DNA of 64,000 bases from Stenogyne calaminthoides (taxonomy: Eukaryota > Streptophyta > Magnoliopsida > Lamiales > Lamiaceae). The stretch is taken from positions 17,602,175-17,666,174 of the forward strand of contig JBBCBC010000025.1 in assembly GCA_037126765.1 (NCBI GenBank), written 5' to 3'. Shown piece after piece: positions 10,595-22,369 of this stretch (position 1 is its first letter; each line of letters starts with the position of its first letter). The notes beneath the pieces were generated by a model that searched no databases, was not told where the DNA came from, and worked only from the letters and a program-made list of their open reading frames with translations. Both the position numbers and the translations under genes were made by a program.

Positions 10595-12158
10595 TAGTGG
10601 CTTCCAAAGTACTTGCGATTGCAGAAACCGCTCACTCTTCATCCCACGCTTCACCGGATCCCGAAGATCCAATCTTCCTGGACTTTGCCGATGAAGCTGT
10701 TGTGAGAGATGTGGCACAGTCCCCATCAGCTGAGGCTCAATCAGCCGAGAATGTGATTGACTTGACTGCTGGAGGAAGTCAAGAGAGGAGATGGAAGTGG
10801 GAGCTCCTTCGACTTCAGCAGATCAGGTAACACATATTTTACAAACTTCTTCTGAATTCGAAGCAAATCTGATGAAGTACATTAAGAACTCCTTCAGAGA
10901 ACATGACTCAAATGTTTCGCGATGATGTGAGCTTCTTTGTACCAAGACAACTGGAGAAGGCCATCAGAACTGAACGCGAACTTGTATCCTCTCACTGCAC
11001 CCAAATTTCTGAAGAATTGAGAGATACAACAACTGATAATATGGTGGAGGTAAATGAGAAGCTGGCCAATGTTGAGGAGACCAGAAATCAGCAGTTCACT
11101 CTGATGATGAACGAGAAGATGGCAGAATTGACCAAATTACAAAAAGATCTTGTTGGTGCTGCGACCAGAGTCAATTCTGCTGCTGATAAGTTTGAGAATC
11201 TATTCGACAAAGTCAGTCCAATTGTGGATAAAGCTCATTCTTCCATGCTGACCGTGATCGAACAAGTAAGCCCTTCTGGTGACTCTTCTGCCCTGGATAT
11301 TCTGAAGAAAGATCTATCTAAGCAGATTGGTGACCTCAGCTCTGAGCTGAAAGCTCTTTTTGAGGGAACCAAAAAGGGGGAAGAAGAGAAGAATGTTGAT
11401 ACCATCCAACGGCTTAATCAAGTTGAAAACTATGTAGCAGGGATCCAGATAACTCTGGAACAGAAGAGAATGAAGAAAGATGCAAAGACTGCTGCAGAGT
11501 TGGAAGAAGTCATTTCTTCATCATCCACTGACTCAGTAGAGCATACCAGAAAAGGGAAGAAACCAGCTGCTGTCCGCAAAGAAGAAGAAATCTTCAGAAG
11601 CGGAGATCAGAAAAGCAGAAGAATTGAAGAAGGCAGAGCTGGATAGACAAAAAATAATGGAAAATGCCGCAAGCCTTGACAAGACTTATCGCATGAGGAA
11701 AAGGAAAGGGCTTGTTGCTGAATCCGGAGAAGGCGCACATGTAATAGAGCCAATTCTTCCTGCTGATGTGGATGTCATTGTAAAGCCAGATAAAAATATG
11801 GCTAAGGAATGGTATCTGATCAAGGGGGGAATGGTACATATCGGCCCACATCAATCAAGTTATTCCAACCAACGTGGATAAAGGTGAAATATTTAGGGAT
11901 TGGTTGAATAACAAACATCCAGCTTTCTACAACAACATCATGAGAGAAGCCAAGAAGCTGAGTTGCATCCCAATAGCTCCAGAAGTTGAAGTCATGGATT
12001 ACAAGAAAACTTCAGATGGGAAGATTGACAAGATAGCCTTCAATGCAGTACTCAACAAGTGTCTTGCACAAGATGACATCCTTGAAGAAAGTAGAGCTGC
12101 AGAAGTCAAGGCAAGGTTGTTCGAGATATGTGTTGTTCCGGAGGAAGAGAGATTTTGA
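10595..12158 (+). pseudogene. env-like copy A (internally deleted, broken)
   Basis: This is the second env-like copy, starting right after LTR1 with its 5' exon (10304 on), intron ending TTTCAG at 10594, then GTGGCTTCC where copy 1 has ATGGTTTCC. About 1.65 kb of the full-length copy is missing between GCCGATGAA and GCTGTTGTG, removing most of the N-terminal domain. It is nearly identical to copy B but carries extra indels: a lost C near 10780, two lost bases near 11575 and an extra G near 11827. These split the reading frame into 10903-11646 and 11624-12158. Like copy B it has a frame change at 10900. Confidence 0.8.
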
Positions 12159-12359
12159 ATCATAAGACTTATCCGTGGTAAGATCATAATAGAATTCGAT
12201 GTACTTGTAAAAAATCTTATCTTTAATGAAAATTCTATTTTTTCTAATCTTAAGACAAAATCTCATTGTCTTCTGACTCTCTCTCTCTTTTTACTTATGT
12301 TTAACTTTTTTCAGCATTCTTTCTGAGAAATGTTTTGGTTCCATCAAAAAGGGGGAAAT

Positions 12360-13861
12360 TGTTGGAAAATTTATAGTTTTGATGGAAGTTCCAAAACAGT
12401 TGTAATAGGACCAGTCGAACATGTTAGTCGACTGATGATATGATAGGAAACCAGCTGAACATGTTAGACAACTGATGTATTAAACTAGGTCTTTCTTAAA
12501 GAAGAACTCAAGATGCACAAGTCAAGTGAAGATCAGTAGCGAAGATCAGCAGAGCGATGATCAGTAGTAAGATCAGGAACTGAAGATCAGTAGTGGATTT
12601 CAAAAGACTTTACTTGAAGACCAGAAGACCTACTCTATGAATACATCAGCAGAGTCGATTGGTTGAAGCTAAGACAACCATATCAATAGACTCAAGGCAA
12701 CTGATCAGTGGATGTAGTGATCAGTTCAGGCCAAGTCAGCAGGATGATAAGCTTAACTACTTATCATAAACATACGGGGTAAACCAGACCAGAAGAATGT
12801 CAAAATTAGTTGGTGAACAAACACTGAAATGCTGTACTTGTTAACCAATGAGAAAATCACACGTATGAACAAGCTGACAATGCGGGATTCAGCGCTGCTT
12901 AGTCAAACGGCTATAAAGGACACTATTCACGCTTTCGGCCATGTCGTTCCTGAAGCACGTCACATCAAATCCTGCAAATCTACCAAATATAGCCAGAAAT
13001 TCAAATTGCTCTCCAACGGCTCTTTGATTTCGAGGTCTATAAATATGGGATTACTCTTCAAATTGAAGATACGGAAATTATCAAAAAGCTCATACTATAG
13101 CAATATTTCCGCACGAAGAACACAAACTTGAAGATTATTTCTAAGTGTTCATCCCATTGTTCTTAGCATAGAAATCTCATCCTCTAGCTTTAGGCTACAC
13201 AAATACTAGGATAGATTTCCAGTTGGAACAAACAACAAATCTTACCCAAACTCAAAGTTAGGTTAAGTTTGTTTAGCAAGATTTCAGACTAGGGTTTCTA
13301 GTTCTGATTTCTGGGATCGGTTGAGTGAGAACTCTATAAATATCTATTGGTTGTAATGTGTTGGACTAACACAATAAACTAAGTCCAAGTCATTTAAGTT
13401 GGTGCCCCTTGTGATAGGGAAGAGTGGACGTAGGGCTGATTGTCCGAACTACAATAAATCTTGTGTGCATTTATTTGATCTTAACTGCTTTACACCATCG
13501 CACACGACTTTACTTAAGATCTCATACATATTCCGAGTTAGGATCAGTTTGCATCAAACAACTGATCTGATCAGTTTGACTCCTTAGTTAGCTGATTGAA
13601 AACAGATTCTTGAATCTGATTTGTTAAAACTGTTTTTTCACACAGATATAAACTAGCTTCCGCACAATCAGTTAAACTGATAGACACCAAACTGATCAGC
13701 CATCAGGCGACCAGTAAGTTGGATATCAGTCCATACTGACTCACTCGTACTCTGATCAGGAAACCTGTTTTCACACCAGATCCGCACGAAAAGTTTTTCA
13801 GAAGTCTATTCACCTCTCCCCTCTAAACTTCTGCCCTTACGAAACCCATTCGGGACCTACA
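12360..13861 (+). repeat. LTR2: recombinant middle LTR
   Basis: It begins TGTTGGAAAATT and ends TTCGGGACCTACA. Its first 920 bp match LTR3 (offset 3560) and not LTR1. From 13346 on it matches LTR1 (offset 3558) and differs repeatedly from LTR3. Diagnostic bases are T at 13284 (shared with LTR3) and A at 13346 (shared with LTR1). It is therefore a hybrid of the two. Confidence 0.9.
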
Positions 13862-14152
13862 AGCTTCATCTGCACGATTACACATACAAATTGTTTTTTG
13901 CAAATTATTCAAGCGTTCAAAATTTTCTGCAAAACTTCTGCAAATCAATACGCTCTACTTGCTTATTATCTCTTGCATATCCATATCTGGTACCTCTTGC
14001 CTTTCACCATGTATATGTTAATCTATATATGTTAGGGTTGTCGTTTTCATATTGGGGATTAAATTGGGACATGGCCATAAATTATCTGAATTTTCTGCAA
14101 AATTATTGTTTCAACTCAGTACATTTACAATGATTTGTGGATTTTGTTTCAG

Positions 14153-15718
14153 TAGTGGCTTCCAAAGTACTTGCGATTGCAGAAACCGCTCACTCTTCAT
14201 CCCACGCTTCACCGGATCCCGAAGATCCAATCTTCCTGGACTTTGCCGATGAAGCTGTTGTGAGAGATGTGGCACAGTCCCCATCAGCTGAGGCTCAATC
14301 AGCCGAGAATGTGATTGACTTGACTGCTGGAGGAAGTCAAGCAGAGGAGATGGAAGTGGGAGCTCCTTCGACTTCAGCAGATCAGGTAACACATATTTTA
14401 CAAACTTCTTCTGAATTCGAAGCAAATCTGATGAAGTACATTAAGAACTCCTTCAGAGAACATGACTCAAATGTTTCGCGATGATGTGAGCTTCTTTGTA
14501 CCAAGACAACTGGAGAAGGCCATCAGAACTGAACGCGAACTTGTATCCTCTCACTGCACCCAAATTTCTGAAGAATTGAGAGATACAACAACTGATAATA
14601 TGGTGGAGGTAAATGAGAAGCTGGCCAATGTTGAGGAGACCAGAAATCAGCAGTTCACTCTGATGATGAACGAGAAGATGGCAGAATTGACCAAATTACA
14701 AAAAGATCTTGTTGGTGCTGCGACCAGAGTCAATTCTGCTGCTGATAAGTTTGAGAATCTATTCGACAAAGTCAGTCCAATTGTGGATAAAGCTCATTCT
14801 TCCATGCTGACCGTGATCGAACAAGTAAGCCCTTCTGGTGACTCTTCTGCCCTGGATATTCTGAAGAAAGATCTATCTAAGCAGATTGGTGACCTCAGCT
14901 CTGAGCTGAAAGCTCTTTTTGAGGGAACCAAAAAGGGGGAAGAAGAGAAGAATGTTGATACCATCCAACGGCTTAATCAAGTTGAAAACTATGTAGCAGG
15001 GATCCAGATAACTCTGGAACAGAAGAGAATGAAGAAAGATGCAAAGACTGCTGCAGAGTTGGAAGAAGTCATTTCTTCATCATCCACTGACTCAGTAGAG
15101 CATACCAGAAAAGGGAAGAAACCAGCTGCTGTCCCTGCAAAGAAGAAGAAATCTTCAGAAGCGGAGATCAGAAAAGCAGAAGAATTGAAGAAGGCAGAGC
15201 TGGATAGACAGAAAAGAATGGAAAATGCCGCAAGCCTTGACAAGACTTATCGCATGAGGAAAAGGAAAGGGCTTGTTGCTGAATCCGGAGAAGGCGCACA
15301 TGTAATAGAGCCAATTCTTCCTGCTGATGTGGATGTCATTGTAAAGCCAGATAAAAATATGGCTAAGGAATGGTATCTGATCAAGGGGGAATGGTACATA
15401 TCGGCCCACATCAATCAAGTTATTCCAACCAACGTGGATAAAGGTGAAATATTTAGGGATTGGTTGAATAACAAACATCCAGCTTTCTACAACAACATCA
15501 TGAGAGAAGCCAAGAAGCTGAGTTGCATCCCAATAGCTCCAGAAGTTGAAGTCATGGATTACAAGAAAACTTCAGATGGGAAGATTGACAAGATAGCCTT
15601 CAATGCAGTACTCAACAAGTGTCTTGCACAAGATGACATCCTTGAAGAAAGTAGAGCTGCAGAAGTCAAGGCAAGGTTGTTCGAGATATGTGTTGTTCCG
15701 GAGGAAGAGAGATTTTGA
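14153..15718 (+). pseudogene. env-like copy B (internally deleted), whole exon
   Basis: Same layout as copy A: it starts straight after LTR2, has the 5' intron ending TTTCAG at 14152, and has the 1.65-kb internal deletion. The N-terminal frame runs to 14484 and overlaps the downstream frame beginning at 14462. A two-base loss near 14458 (AGAGAACATGAC against AGAGCGAACATGGC in copy 1) separates them. Apart from that one frameshift and the GTG at the expected start, the copy is open. Confidence 0.75.
14462..15718 (+). CDS. Open 418-codon C-terminal env-like frame of copy B
   Basis: The frame runs from ATGACTCAAATG without a stop to TGA after PEEERF. It covers the coiled-coil-like middle (heptad-rich Lys/Glu segments between about residues 30 and 260, with a KKKKSSEAEIRKAEELKK patch) and the conserved C-terminal domain (RKRKGLVAESGEG, EWYISAHINQVIP, WLNNKHPAFYNN, IPIAPEVE). 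No membrane segment is seen. It gives the least damaged view of this protein in the window. Whether it is translated is unknown. No primer site follows the upstream LTR, so this unit could not start minus-strand synthesis in its present form. Confidence 0.6.
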   Translation: MTQMFRDDVSFFVPRQLEKAIRTERELVSSHCTQISEELRDTTTDNMVEVNEKLANVEETRNQQFTLMMNEKMAELTKLQKDLVGAATRVNSAADKFENLFDKVSPIVDKAHSSMLTVIEQVSPSGDSSALDILKKDLSKQIGDLSSELKALFEGTKKGEEEKNVDTIQRLNQVENYVAGIQITLEQKRMKKDAKTAAELEEVISSSSTDSVEHTRKGKKPAAVPAKKKKSSEAEIRKAEELKKAELDRQKRMENAASLDKTYRMRKRKGLVAESGEGAHVIEPILPADVDVIVKPDKNMAKEWYLIKGEWYISAHINQVIPTNVDKGEIFRDWLNNKHPAFYNNIMREAKKLSCIPIAPEVEVMDYKKTSDGKIDKIAFNAVLNKCLAQDDILEESRAAEVKARLFEICVVPEEERF

Positions 15719-15919
15719 ATCATAAGACTTATCCGTGGTAAGATCATAATAGAATTCGATGTACTTGTAAAAAATCTTATCTTTAATGAAAATTCTATTT
15801 TTTCTAATCTTAAGACAAAATCTCATTGTCTTCTGACTCTCTCTCTCTTTTTACTTATGTTTAACTTTTTTCAGCATTCTTTCTGAGAAATGTTTTGGTT
15901 CCATCAAAAAGGGGGAAAT

Positions 15920-17395
15920 TGTTGGAAAATTTATAGTTTTGATGGAAGTTCCAAAACAGTTGTAATAGGACCAGTCGAACATGTTAGTCGACTGATGATA
16001 TGATAGGAAACCAGCTGAACATGTTAGACAACTGATGTATTAAACTAGGTCTTTCTTAAAGAAGAACTCAAGATGCACAAGTCAAGTGAAGATCAGTAGC
16101 TAAGATCAGCAGAGCGATGATCAGTAGTAAGATCAGGAACTGAAGATCAGTAGTGGATTTCAAAAGACTTTACTTGAAGACCAGAAGACCTACTCTATGA
16201 ATACATCAGCAGAGTCGATTGGTTGAAGCTAAGACAACCATATCAATAGACTCAAGGCAACTGATCAGTGGATGTAGTGATCAGTTCAGGCCAAGTCAGC
16301 AGGATGATAAGCTTAACTACTTATCATAAACATACGGGGTAAACCAGACCAGAAGAATGTCAAAATTAGTTGGTGAACAAACACTGAAATGCTGTACTTG
16401 TTAACCAATGAGAAAATCACACGTATGAACAAGCTGACAATGCGGGATTCAGCGCTGCTTAGTCAAACGGCTATAAAGGACACTATTCACGCTTTCGGCC
16501 ATGTCGTTCCTGAAGCACGTCACATCAAATCCTGCAAATCTACCAAATATAGCCAGAAATTCAAATTGCTCTCCAACGGCTCTTTGATTTCGAGGTCTAT
16601 AAATATGGGATTACTCTTCAAATTGAAGATACGGAAATTATCAAAAAGCTCATACTATAGCAATATTTCCGCACGAATAACACAAACTTGAAGATTATTT
16701 CTAAGTGTTCATCCCATTGTTCTTAGCATAGAAATCTCATCCTCTAGCTTTAGGCTACACAAATACTAGGATAGATTTCCAGTTGGAACAAACAACAAAT
16801 CTTACCCAAACTCAAAGTTAGGTTAAGTTTGTTTAGCAAGATTTCAGACTAGGGTTTCTAGTTCTGATTTCTGGGATCGGTTGAGTGAGAACTCTATAAA
16901 TATCTGTTGGTTGTAATGTGTTGGACTAACACAATAAAATAAGTCCAAGTTGGTTAAGTTGGTGCCCCTTGTGATAGGGAAGAGTGGACGTAGGACTGGT
17001 TGTCCGAACCACTATAAATCTTGTGTGCATTTATCTGCTCTTAACTGCTTTACACTATCGCACACTACTTTGCTTAAAATCTCATACATATTCTGAGTTA
17101 GGATCAGTTTGTATCAAGCAACTAATCTGATCAGTTTGACTCCTTGGTCAGCTGATTGAAAACAGACTCGTGAATCTGATTTGTTAAAACTGGTTTTTCA
17201 CACGGGTATAAACTAGCTTCCGCACAATCAGTTAAACTGATAGACACCGAACTGATCTGCCATCAGGCTATCAGTAAGTTGGATATCAGTCCAAAATGAC
17301 TCACTCGCACTCTGATTAGGAAACCTGTTTTTCAGAAGTCTATTCACCCCTCCCCTCTAGACTTCTGCCCTCACGAAACCCGTTCGGGACCTACA
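15920..17395 (+). repeat. LTR3, terminal LTR of the Sirevirus-1 array
   Basis: It begins TGTTGGAAAATT and ends GTTCGGGACCTACA at 17395. It carries a 27-bp deletion near 17330 relative to LTR1 and LTR2, and many substitutions after 16906. The next bases, GTATA, are the candidate target-site duplication. Confidence 0.9.
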
Positions 17396-17396
17396 G

Positions 17397-19668
17397 TATA
17401 TCAACTTGTACTGTTGGCATTGAGGTAAGCCCTCTTAGCTCATCTAAGGTAATCTGACTTCTGGGTTTTTTATCGTTCATATAATCTTCTTCCAAGAATC
17501 TAAAGTGCGTACTGATTACCACCTTTTGATCTTCGGGACCCTTTCGTTCCCTCAGGGTACCATATAAACAGCCTTAATTCTGATCGTGGATCCAACTTAC
17601 CGGCTTCCTTGTCCAACACGTATACCGGACACCCCCAAATTTTCATGTGTCTTAAACTGGGCTTGCGCCCGGTCCACAACTCCTTGGGGGTTTTGGAAAC
17701 CGATTTAGATGGCACCAAATTTAGAATGTAAGCCGTTGTTTCCAAGGCGTGACCCCAAAATGATTTGGGTAGATCCGCATAACTCATCATCGATCTGACC
17801 ATTTCTAAAAGAGTTCCGTTTCTTCGTTCTGCAACCCTATTTTGTTGAGGGGTTCCGGTTGCAGTCAACTGGGATACAATCCCTTCATCAGACAAGTAGT
17901 TCAAAAATTCATCGCTGAGTATTCGCCTCCACAATCAGATCGTAGACACTTGATACGTTTTTCCCTATGGTTCTCTGCTTGAGCCTTAAATTCCTTGAAT
18001 TTATCAAATGTCTCAGATTTATACTTCATAAGATAAATGTATCCATATCTTGAGTAATCATCGATAAAAGTAACAAAATACTCATAAGGTTTGATTGACA
18101 TTGAACCACATACATCGGTATGAACGATTTCCAACACCTCTTTGGCTTTATTCCCCTTGGCTCCGAATGCCCTCTTGGTCATTTTACCCTCTAAACATAA
18201 TTCGCAAGTTAGAAATGGTTCAACCTGGAGAGACTCCAATGAACCATCTTGAACAAACTTTGGATCCTTTTTGGATTAATATGACCTAGTCTCAGATGCC
18301 ATATAAGTGTTTCGTTCACATCTGATGAACGTTTTCTTTTATTACTCGATAGTCGATGTGTTATAGGATGTATTTTGTGAGTGATGTGCACTATTAATCG
18401 TGTAGAGATTATTCGACAATGTTCCATGACAGATAAACTCATTACTTAGAGCAATGGTAACAACTTTATTAAAAGTAACCGAATATCCATCAAGAAAAAG
18501 TTTAGAAACTGAAATTAAATTCTTTCTAAAACTAGGAACGTAAAGAACATCTCTCAAGATTAAAACTTTATCTTCAAAAGACAACCGCACTTCTCCCACT
18601 GCTTTTGCTGCCACTCTCGTAGCATCGCTCAGTGTGATGAGGATCTCACTCCCACTAAGTTTCCGGGTCCGCTTGAACCCCTGTAAAGTGAAACAAACAT
18701 GATCAGTGGATCCCGTATCTACTACCCATAAATGGGTAGCATACGCCGCTAAACAAGTTTCAACAACTAGTGCATGAGAATTATCTTTCTTTCCAATCCT
18801 CTTGGGTTTGGAACAGGCTGACCTCCAATGTCCATTCTCGCCGCAGTTAAAACATCTCCCCTTAGCTGGCGTCTTTACTCCTCCATCTCCCTTTAACCTC
18901 CCTTTGCCCTTGGCAACACTTGAGTTCACTTACTTTTGGACTTTTGTCTTCTTCTTGTTCTTACCACCTTTTGGCCTAGAAGAAGAGGAAAGACCTTTTG
19001 CCACCAAGGCTTGGCTCTGTTGCCCCAATATCCCCTCTGTTGAGACCAAAGCTTGCAAGAGATCGGGCAACGTGAAAATTTGATTTTTCATTTGGTAGTT
19101 CAGCCTGAACTGTTCAAAATTTTTCGGCAGAGAGTGGAGTATGAAATCGATCTGGGTCTCGATGTCATATTCAATGCCAAGTACCTCAAGTTTATAGAGA
19201 TGAGCCATCATCTCGAGAACGTGCTCCCTTACGGGCGTTACCTCCACCAGTTTCATAGAGAGCATGTCCCTCATGGTGATCTACCGAGCAACACGGTTCT
19301 GATGTTGGAACATCGCTTTAAGACTTGTCATGATTTCTGCAGCAATTTCAAAATTGTGATGCTGATGTTGCAACACATCTGACATAGAAGCCAACATGGT
19401 GCACTTAGCCATCTCATTTGAACGCTCCTAGTCAGCATAATCTTTCTTATCCGTTTTGCTGGACTCATCAGTGGGCTTTTCGGGTTTTGGGTCTAGTAAG
19501 AACCCAGTTATGATGTTGTGCAATGAGGACAATAGTAAGTTTTCGATTCCAATCAATGAAGTTTTCACCAGTAAGTAAATTGTCTTTAAGTATATTGAAC
19601 AGTTGATTAAAAGGTTGCGACATGCTGAACTGAAATAAATAACGATTGTATAAGCACAAAATTATCAC
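17397..19668 (-). pseudogene. gag-pol: Copia-2 gag-pol: gag, zinc knuckle, protease, integrase (interrupted)
   Basis: Read on the - strand: gag start MSQPFNQLF (about 19625), UBN2-type gag to 18930, zinc knuckle CFNCGENGHWRSAC (about 18855), protease WVVDTGSTDH (about 18727), GAG-pre-integrase HLRLGH (about 18280) and integrase core. The three catalytic residues are seen as HTDVCGS, SDCGGEY and the Glu of RVAERRN. The integrase C-terminal part runs into 17397, where Sirevirus-1 begins. Frameshifts or stops lie near 19467, 19275, 18930, 18340, 18210, 17930 and 17560. Residues usually Arg (SDRGGEY) and Gly (QNGVAERRN) are Cys and Arg here. Confidence 0.85.
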
Positions 19669-19780
19669 GTAATTCGATCACATGAATCATATTAAAATCT
19701 CAAAAAAAATATGAACATGCATCAACCAACATCTCAAAACAGTTTAAATAAGCCACGTGGGGTGGGTCATTATTTAAGCA

Positions 19781-21014
19781 TGTTGGTCCCGAAAAATACC
19801 GAGTTAAAACCCAAAAAAATCTAAATGGGAGGTGACTTTAATAATTTTTTTTTCTTTCGAAAATGTGTGTTATGCAGATTTGCTAAAGTATGTATGACAG
19901 TTAATATGAAAGCAAATAAGAACACGCATATTTTTATAGTGGTTCGGACAACTCGTCCTACATCCACTCTTCCCTTCATGGGGCACCAACTTAAGCAACA
20001 GATGTTTACCGAGTTCTCACTCAAATGGGACTTATCTCCCTCTAAGGGATCGCCTACCCTCCCTTTTGGGATTGCTTAGATGTTTACCGAGTTCTCACTC
20101 AAACGGGACTTATCTCCCTCACGGGATCGCCTATAGATGTTTAACGAGTTCTTACTCACCTACAAACTTAACCTATCAAACTGATTTGGGTAAGGTTTAT
20201 TTGGTTTCCAACTAGGTTGAGATTTTCCCTTACATTGTTTAGCTTCTATGCTAAGGTTGGGAAAATCTCTCTAAGCTTATGATATAACATTTTTGCTTAG
20301 ATACAATGAAGAACAATCTTGGGTAAATTTGGATATTTAATGTTATGTGTTCTTGAGAGTTGCTTGAATATTTGGCTTTAATTTCACTTTGCAGATCCTC
20401 CATCTTCTTCTTTTGAAGATAGTGCAATGTATTTATAGTGTGGATTTGAATATTACCGTTGGAGAGTAAATTCAAATCCATACTAATAGTCTTCCAGCTT
20501 TTCTTTGACCTTTTGCACTTGTTGTTTGCAGTTTTATGTCACATCCATATATGTGTTGTTATCTTCTTATTGGCCAACTGCTTTTGTGTGTCTAATCGGA
20601 TCCGATCATTTCATTAGATTATCGTTCATCTCTTCCGATTTTTGGTCACCGATGCAGTGCGCTAATTTTTGGTATGCGTAAATCTTATGCAGGTTCAGAC
20701 AAGACCTAAATCGTCAGATCTAAATCGCATCGACCAAAGATATCAGATATGTTCAAAGACAACAGATCTGAAATCGCATACTGATCCGACATCTTGACAT
20801 CCGATCCGACATCAAGATCTTGCGTAAACCGCACTATGATTCATTATTCGATTTCTTCTTCTTCTGATTTCTGATTTTGTCTTCTTCTGATTTCTGATTT
20901 CTTCTTCTTAACTTGTTCTCTCGTTCCCCCTCAACTTGTTATCTATAGATTAATTTAAATAACACAAGTTGATAATGTTTTGGCATAATTCATCAAAACT
21001 AAAATATCCCAACA
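19781..21014 (-). mobile_element. Solo LTR of a Sirevirus-related copia, in the copia-2 leader
   Basis: On the - strand it begins TGTTGGGATATTTTAG and ends TTTTTCGGGACCAACA. It is flanked by a 5-bp direct repeat AAGCA (19776-19780 and 21015-21019), so it is a complete solo LTR left by LTR-LTR recombination. It shares the GTTGGTGCCCC...GAGTGGATGTAGGAC block with LTR1-3. Within it, GATGTTTA(C)CGAGTTCTCACTCAAA is repeated near 20001, 20079 and 20136. Confidence 0.9.
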
Positions 21015-21668
21015 AAGCACATTCAAGAAGGTTACAAACAACAATAATTACAAACCTTTAATGTCCAGATTAATAGTTGGCTCCCACTTGACCAATATAA
21101 AATTGACAGGGACTTCGGGGAAGTATATGCATATCAATTTTATACCTAAGTAATAACCATGATTAAATACAAAATTATTATTTCACTTTGAACGAGCCTC
21201 GTGGGGAGGGTCATCGCCGTCACTAATAATAATTCACAATCATTCAATTGGAATTTATTCATGTGAAAGTTATCCTTTGGCCGTCCCGTGGGGGGAATTT
21301 CTCCAAAAATATTCACAAATAAATAAATCATGGAGGTCAAAATTAATTCAATTTTATTATTCGGAATAAAATTGTCAATTAATTATTTTCAAAAACATAC
21401 TTAGTAATTTTCGAAAATGAGATTTTTCCAAAACAATTTCTCATGCATCGCATATTTAAACAAATTAAATAAGTACGAAAGAAATAAAGCAAACATCAAA
21501 ACCAAAAATTAAACACATTGGGCACATATATCCAATTGTCACGGTTAATTTTTGTCATGTCTTGATCTCGAGAAATCGTCTTTATAGCCTTCATCGTTCG
21601 TCTCGAAAAGCTCCCACTCGACTGTAACATGTTCTTTTATAACGTCCTCCATCTAGGTCCGAGACGAC
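21015..21668 (-). other. Copia-2 5' leader segment, noncoding
   Basis: AT-rich sequence between the solo LTR and the gypsy insertion. It holds no credible gene. It includes one copy of the gypsy target-site duplication ACGAC (21664-21668). Confidence 0.6.
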
Positions 21669-22287
21669 TATTGTATGGAGAAATAACCCGACTTGGTGGA
21701 AGCCGGGAATTGGACCATCCTATGGTTAGCACATTATCCGACTTTATCCAGCTGGAGCAACACTTGAAGCGACTTCGGGAGATTGGTAAGTCGCTAGAGG
21801 AGTGGGAAGCCACGAAGGTCACGGGCCAACTTGGGATGGCAAATAGGTCGCGAGGCGACTTGATAGAACCCGGAAGTCGGGACCGACTGAGTCCCGAGCT
21901 TAGTTGAAGATAAACATGGAAAAGATTCGGGTAGTTAAGGAGGCAGATTTCTCGAGATATAACCGGGGAATGTGTATCTGTAAGCGCGACTTGCAGAGCA
22001 AGAAAGGAAGCCCTAGGTTGGTCCACGAAAAGAAGCCCACGAAGAGTGAAACCCTAGTTCCGTATCTATAAATATAACTTGTAATGTACATTGTAAAGGA
22101 TCGAACTCTTAGTATCCTAAGAAGAAATTATACAGTAAAATATCCTGGCTTGGTGTCCCTAGACGTAGTCTATTTCAAGGACGAACTGGGTAATCAAATT
22201 GTTTGTCATTTATTATTTTCGCCATTACATTGATCGGAGCTTATCAAAATACTTGTTTGTTCGTCGGTAATCAAACCGGGTACAACA
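21669..22287 (+). repeat. 5' LTR of the Tat gypsy
   Basis: 619 bp, ending CCGGGTACAACA just before the primer site. A TATA box, TATAAATATAA, lies near 22066. The last 407 bp align without gaps to 31100-31506. Confidence 0.8.
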
Positions 22288-22289
22288 AT

Positions 22290-22305
22290 TGGCGCCGTCT
22301 GTGGG
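22290..22305 (+). other. Primer binding site TGGCGCCGTCTGTGGG
   Basis: It lies 2 bp after the LTR end. A TGGCGCCG... start is common in plant Tat/Athila-type gypsy elements, where a host tRNA 3' end primes minus-strand synthesis. Confidence 0.8.
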
Positions 22306-22369
22306 AACTACAATTCCTACGAAATCATCCTGTTCAAAGGAAAACCCATCTCATCTCTGATTAGTATCG

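Larger units (their letters stand above)
1..17395 (+). mobile_element. Sirevirus-like Ty1/copia element (Sirevirus-1), 5' end outside the window, with tandem env-like/LTR duplication
   Basis: The order read on the + strand is pol (1-3261), a noncoding stretch with an antisense unit (3415-4230), an intron-containing env-like gene (5045-8573), polypurine tract (8770-8783) and LTR (8784-10303). Two more env-like/LTR units follow in tandem and end at 17395. A long extra gene between pol and the 3' LTR and a PPT of the AAAAAGGGGGAAAT type are typical of the Sirevirus lineage of Ty1/copia. Base 17396 onward is the integrase of another copia element on the other strand, so Sirevirus-1 is nested in it. 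The 5 bp after the last LTR are GTATA, which should recur before the unseen 5' LTR. Inference: the whole block is one insertion later rearranged by LTR recombination. Confidence 0.85.
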
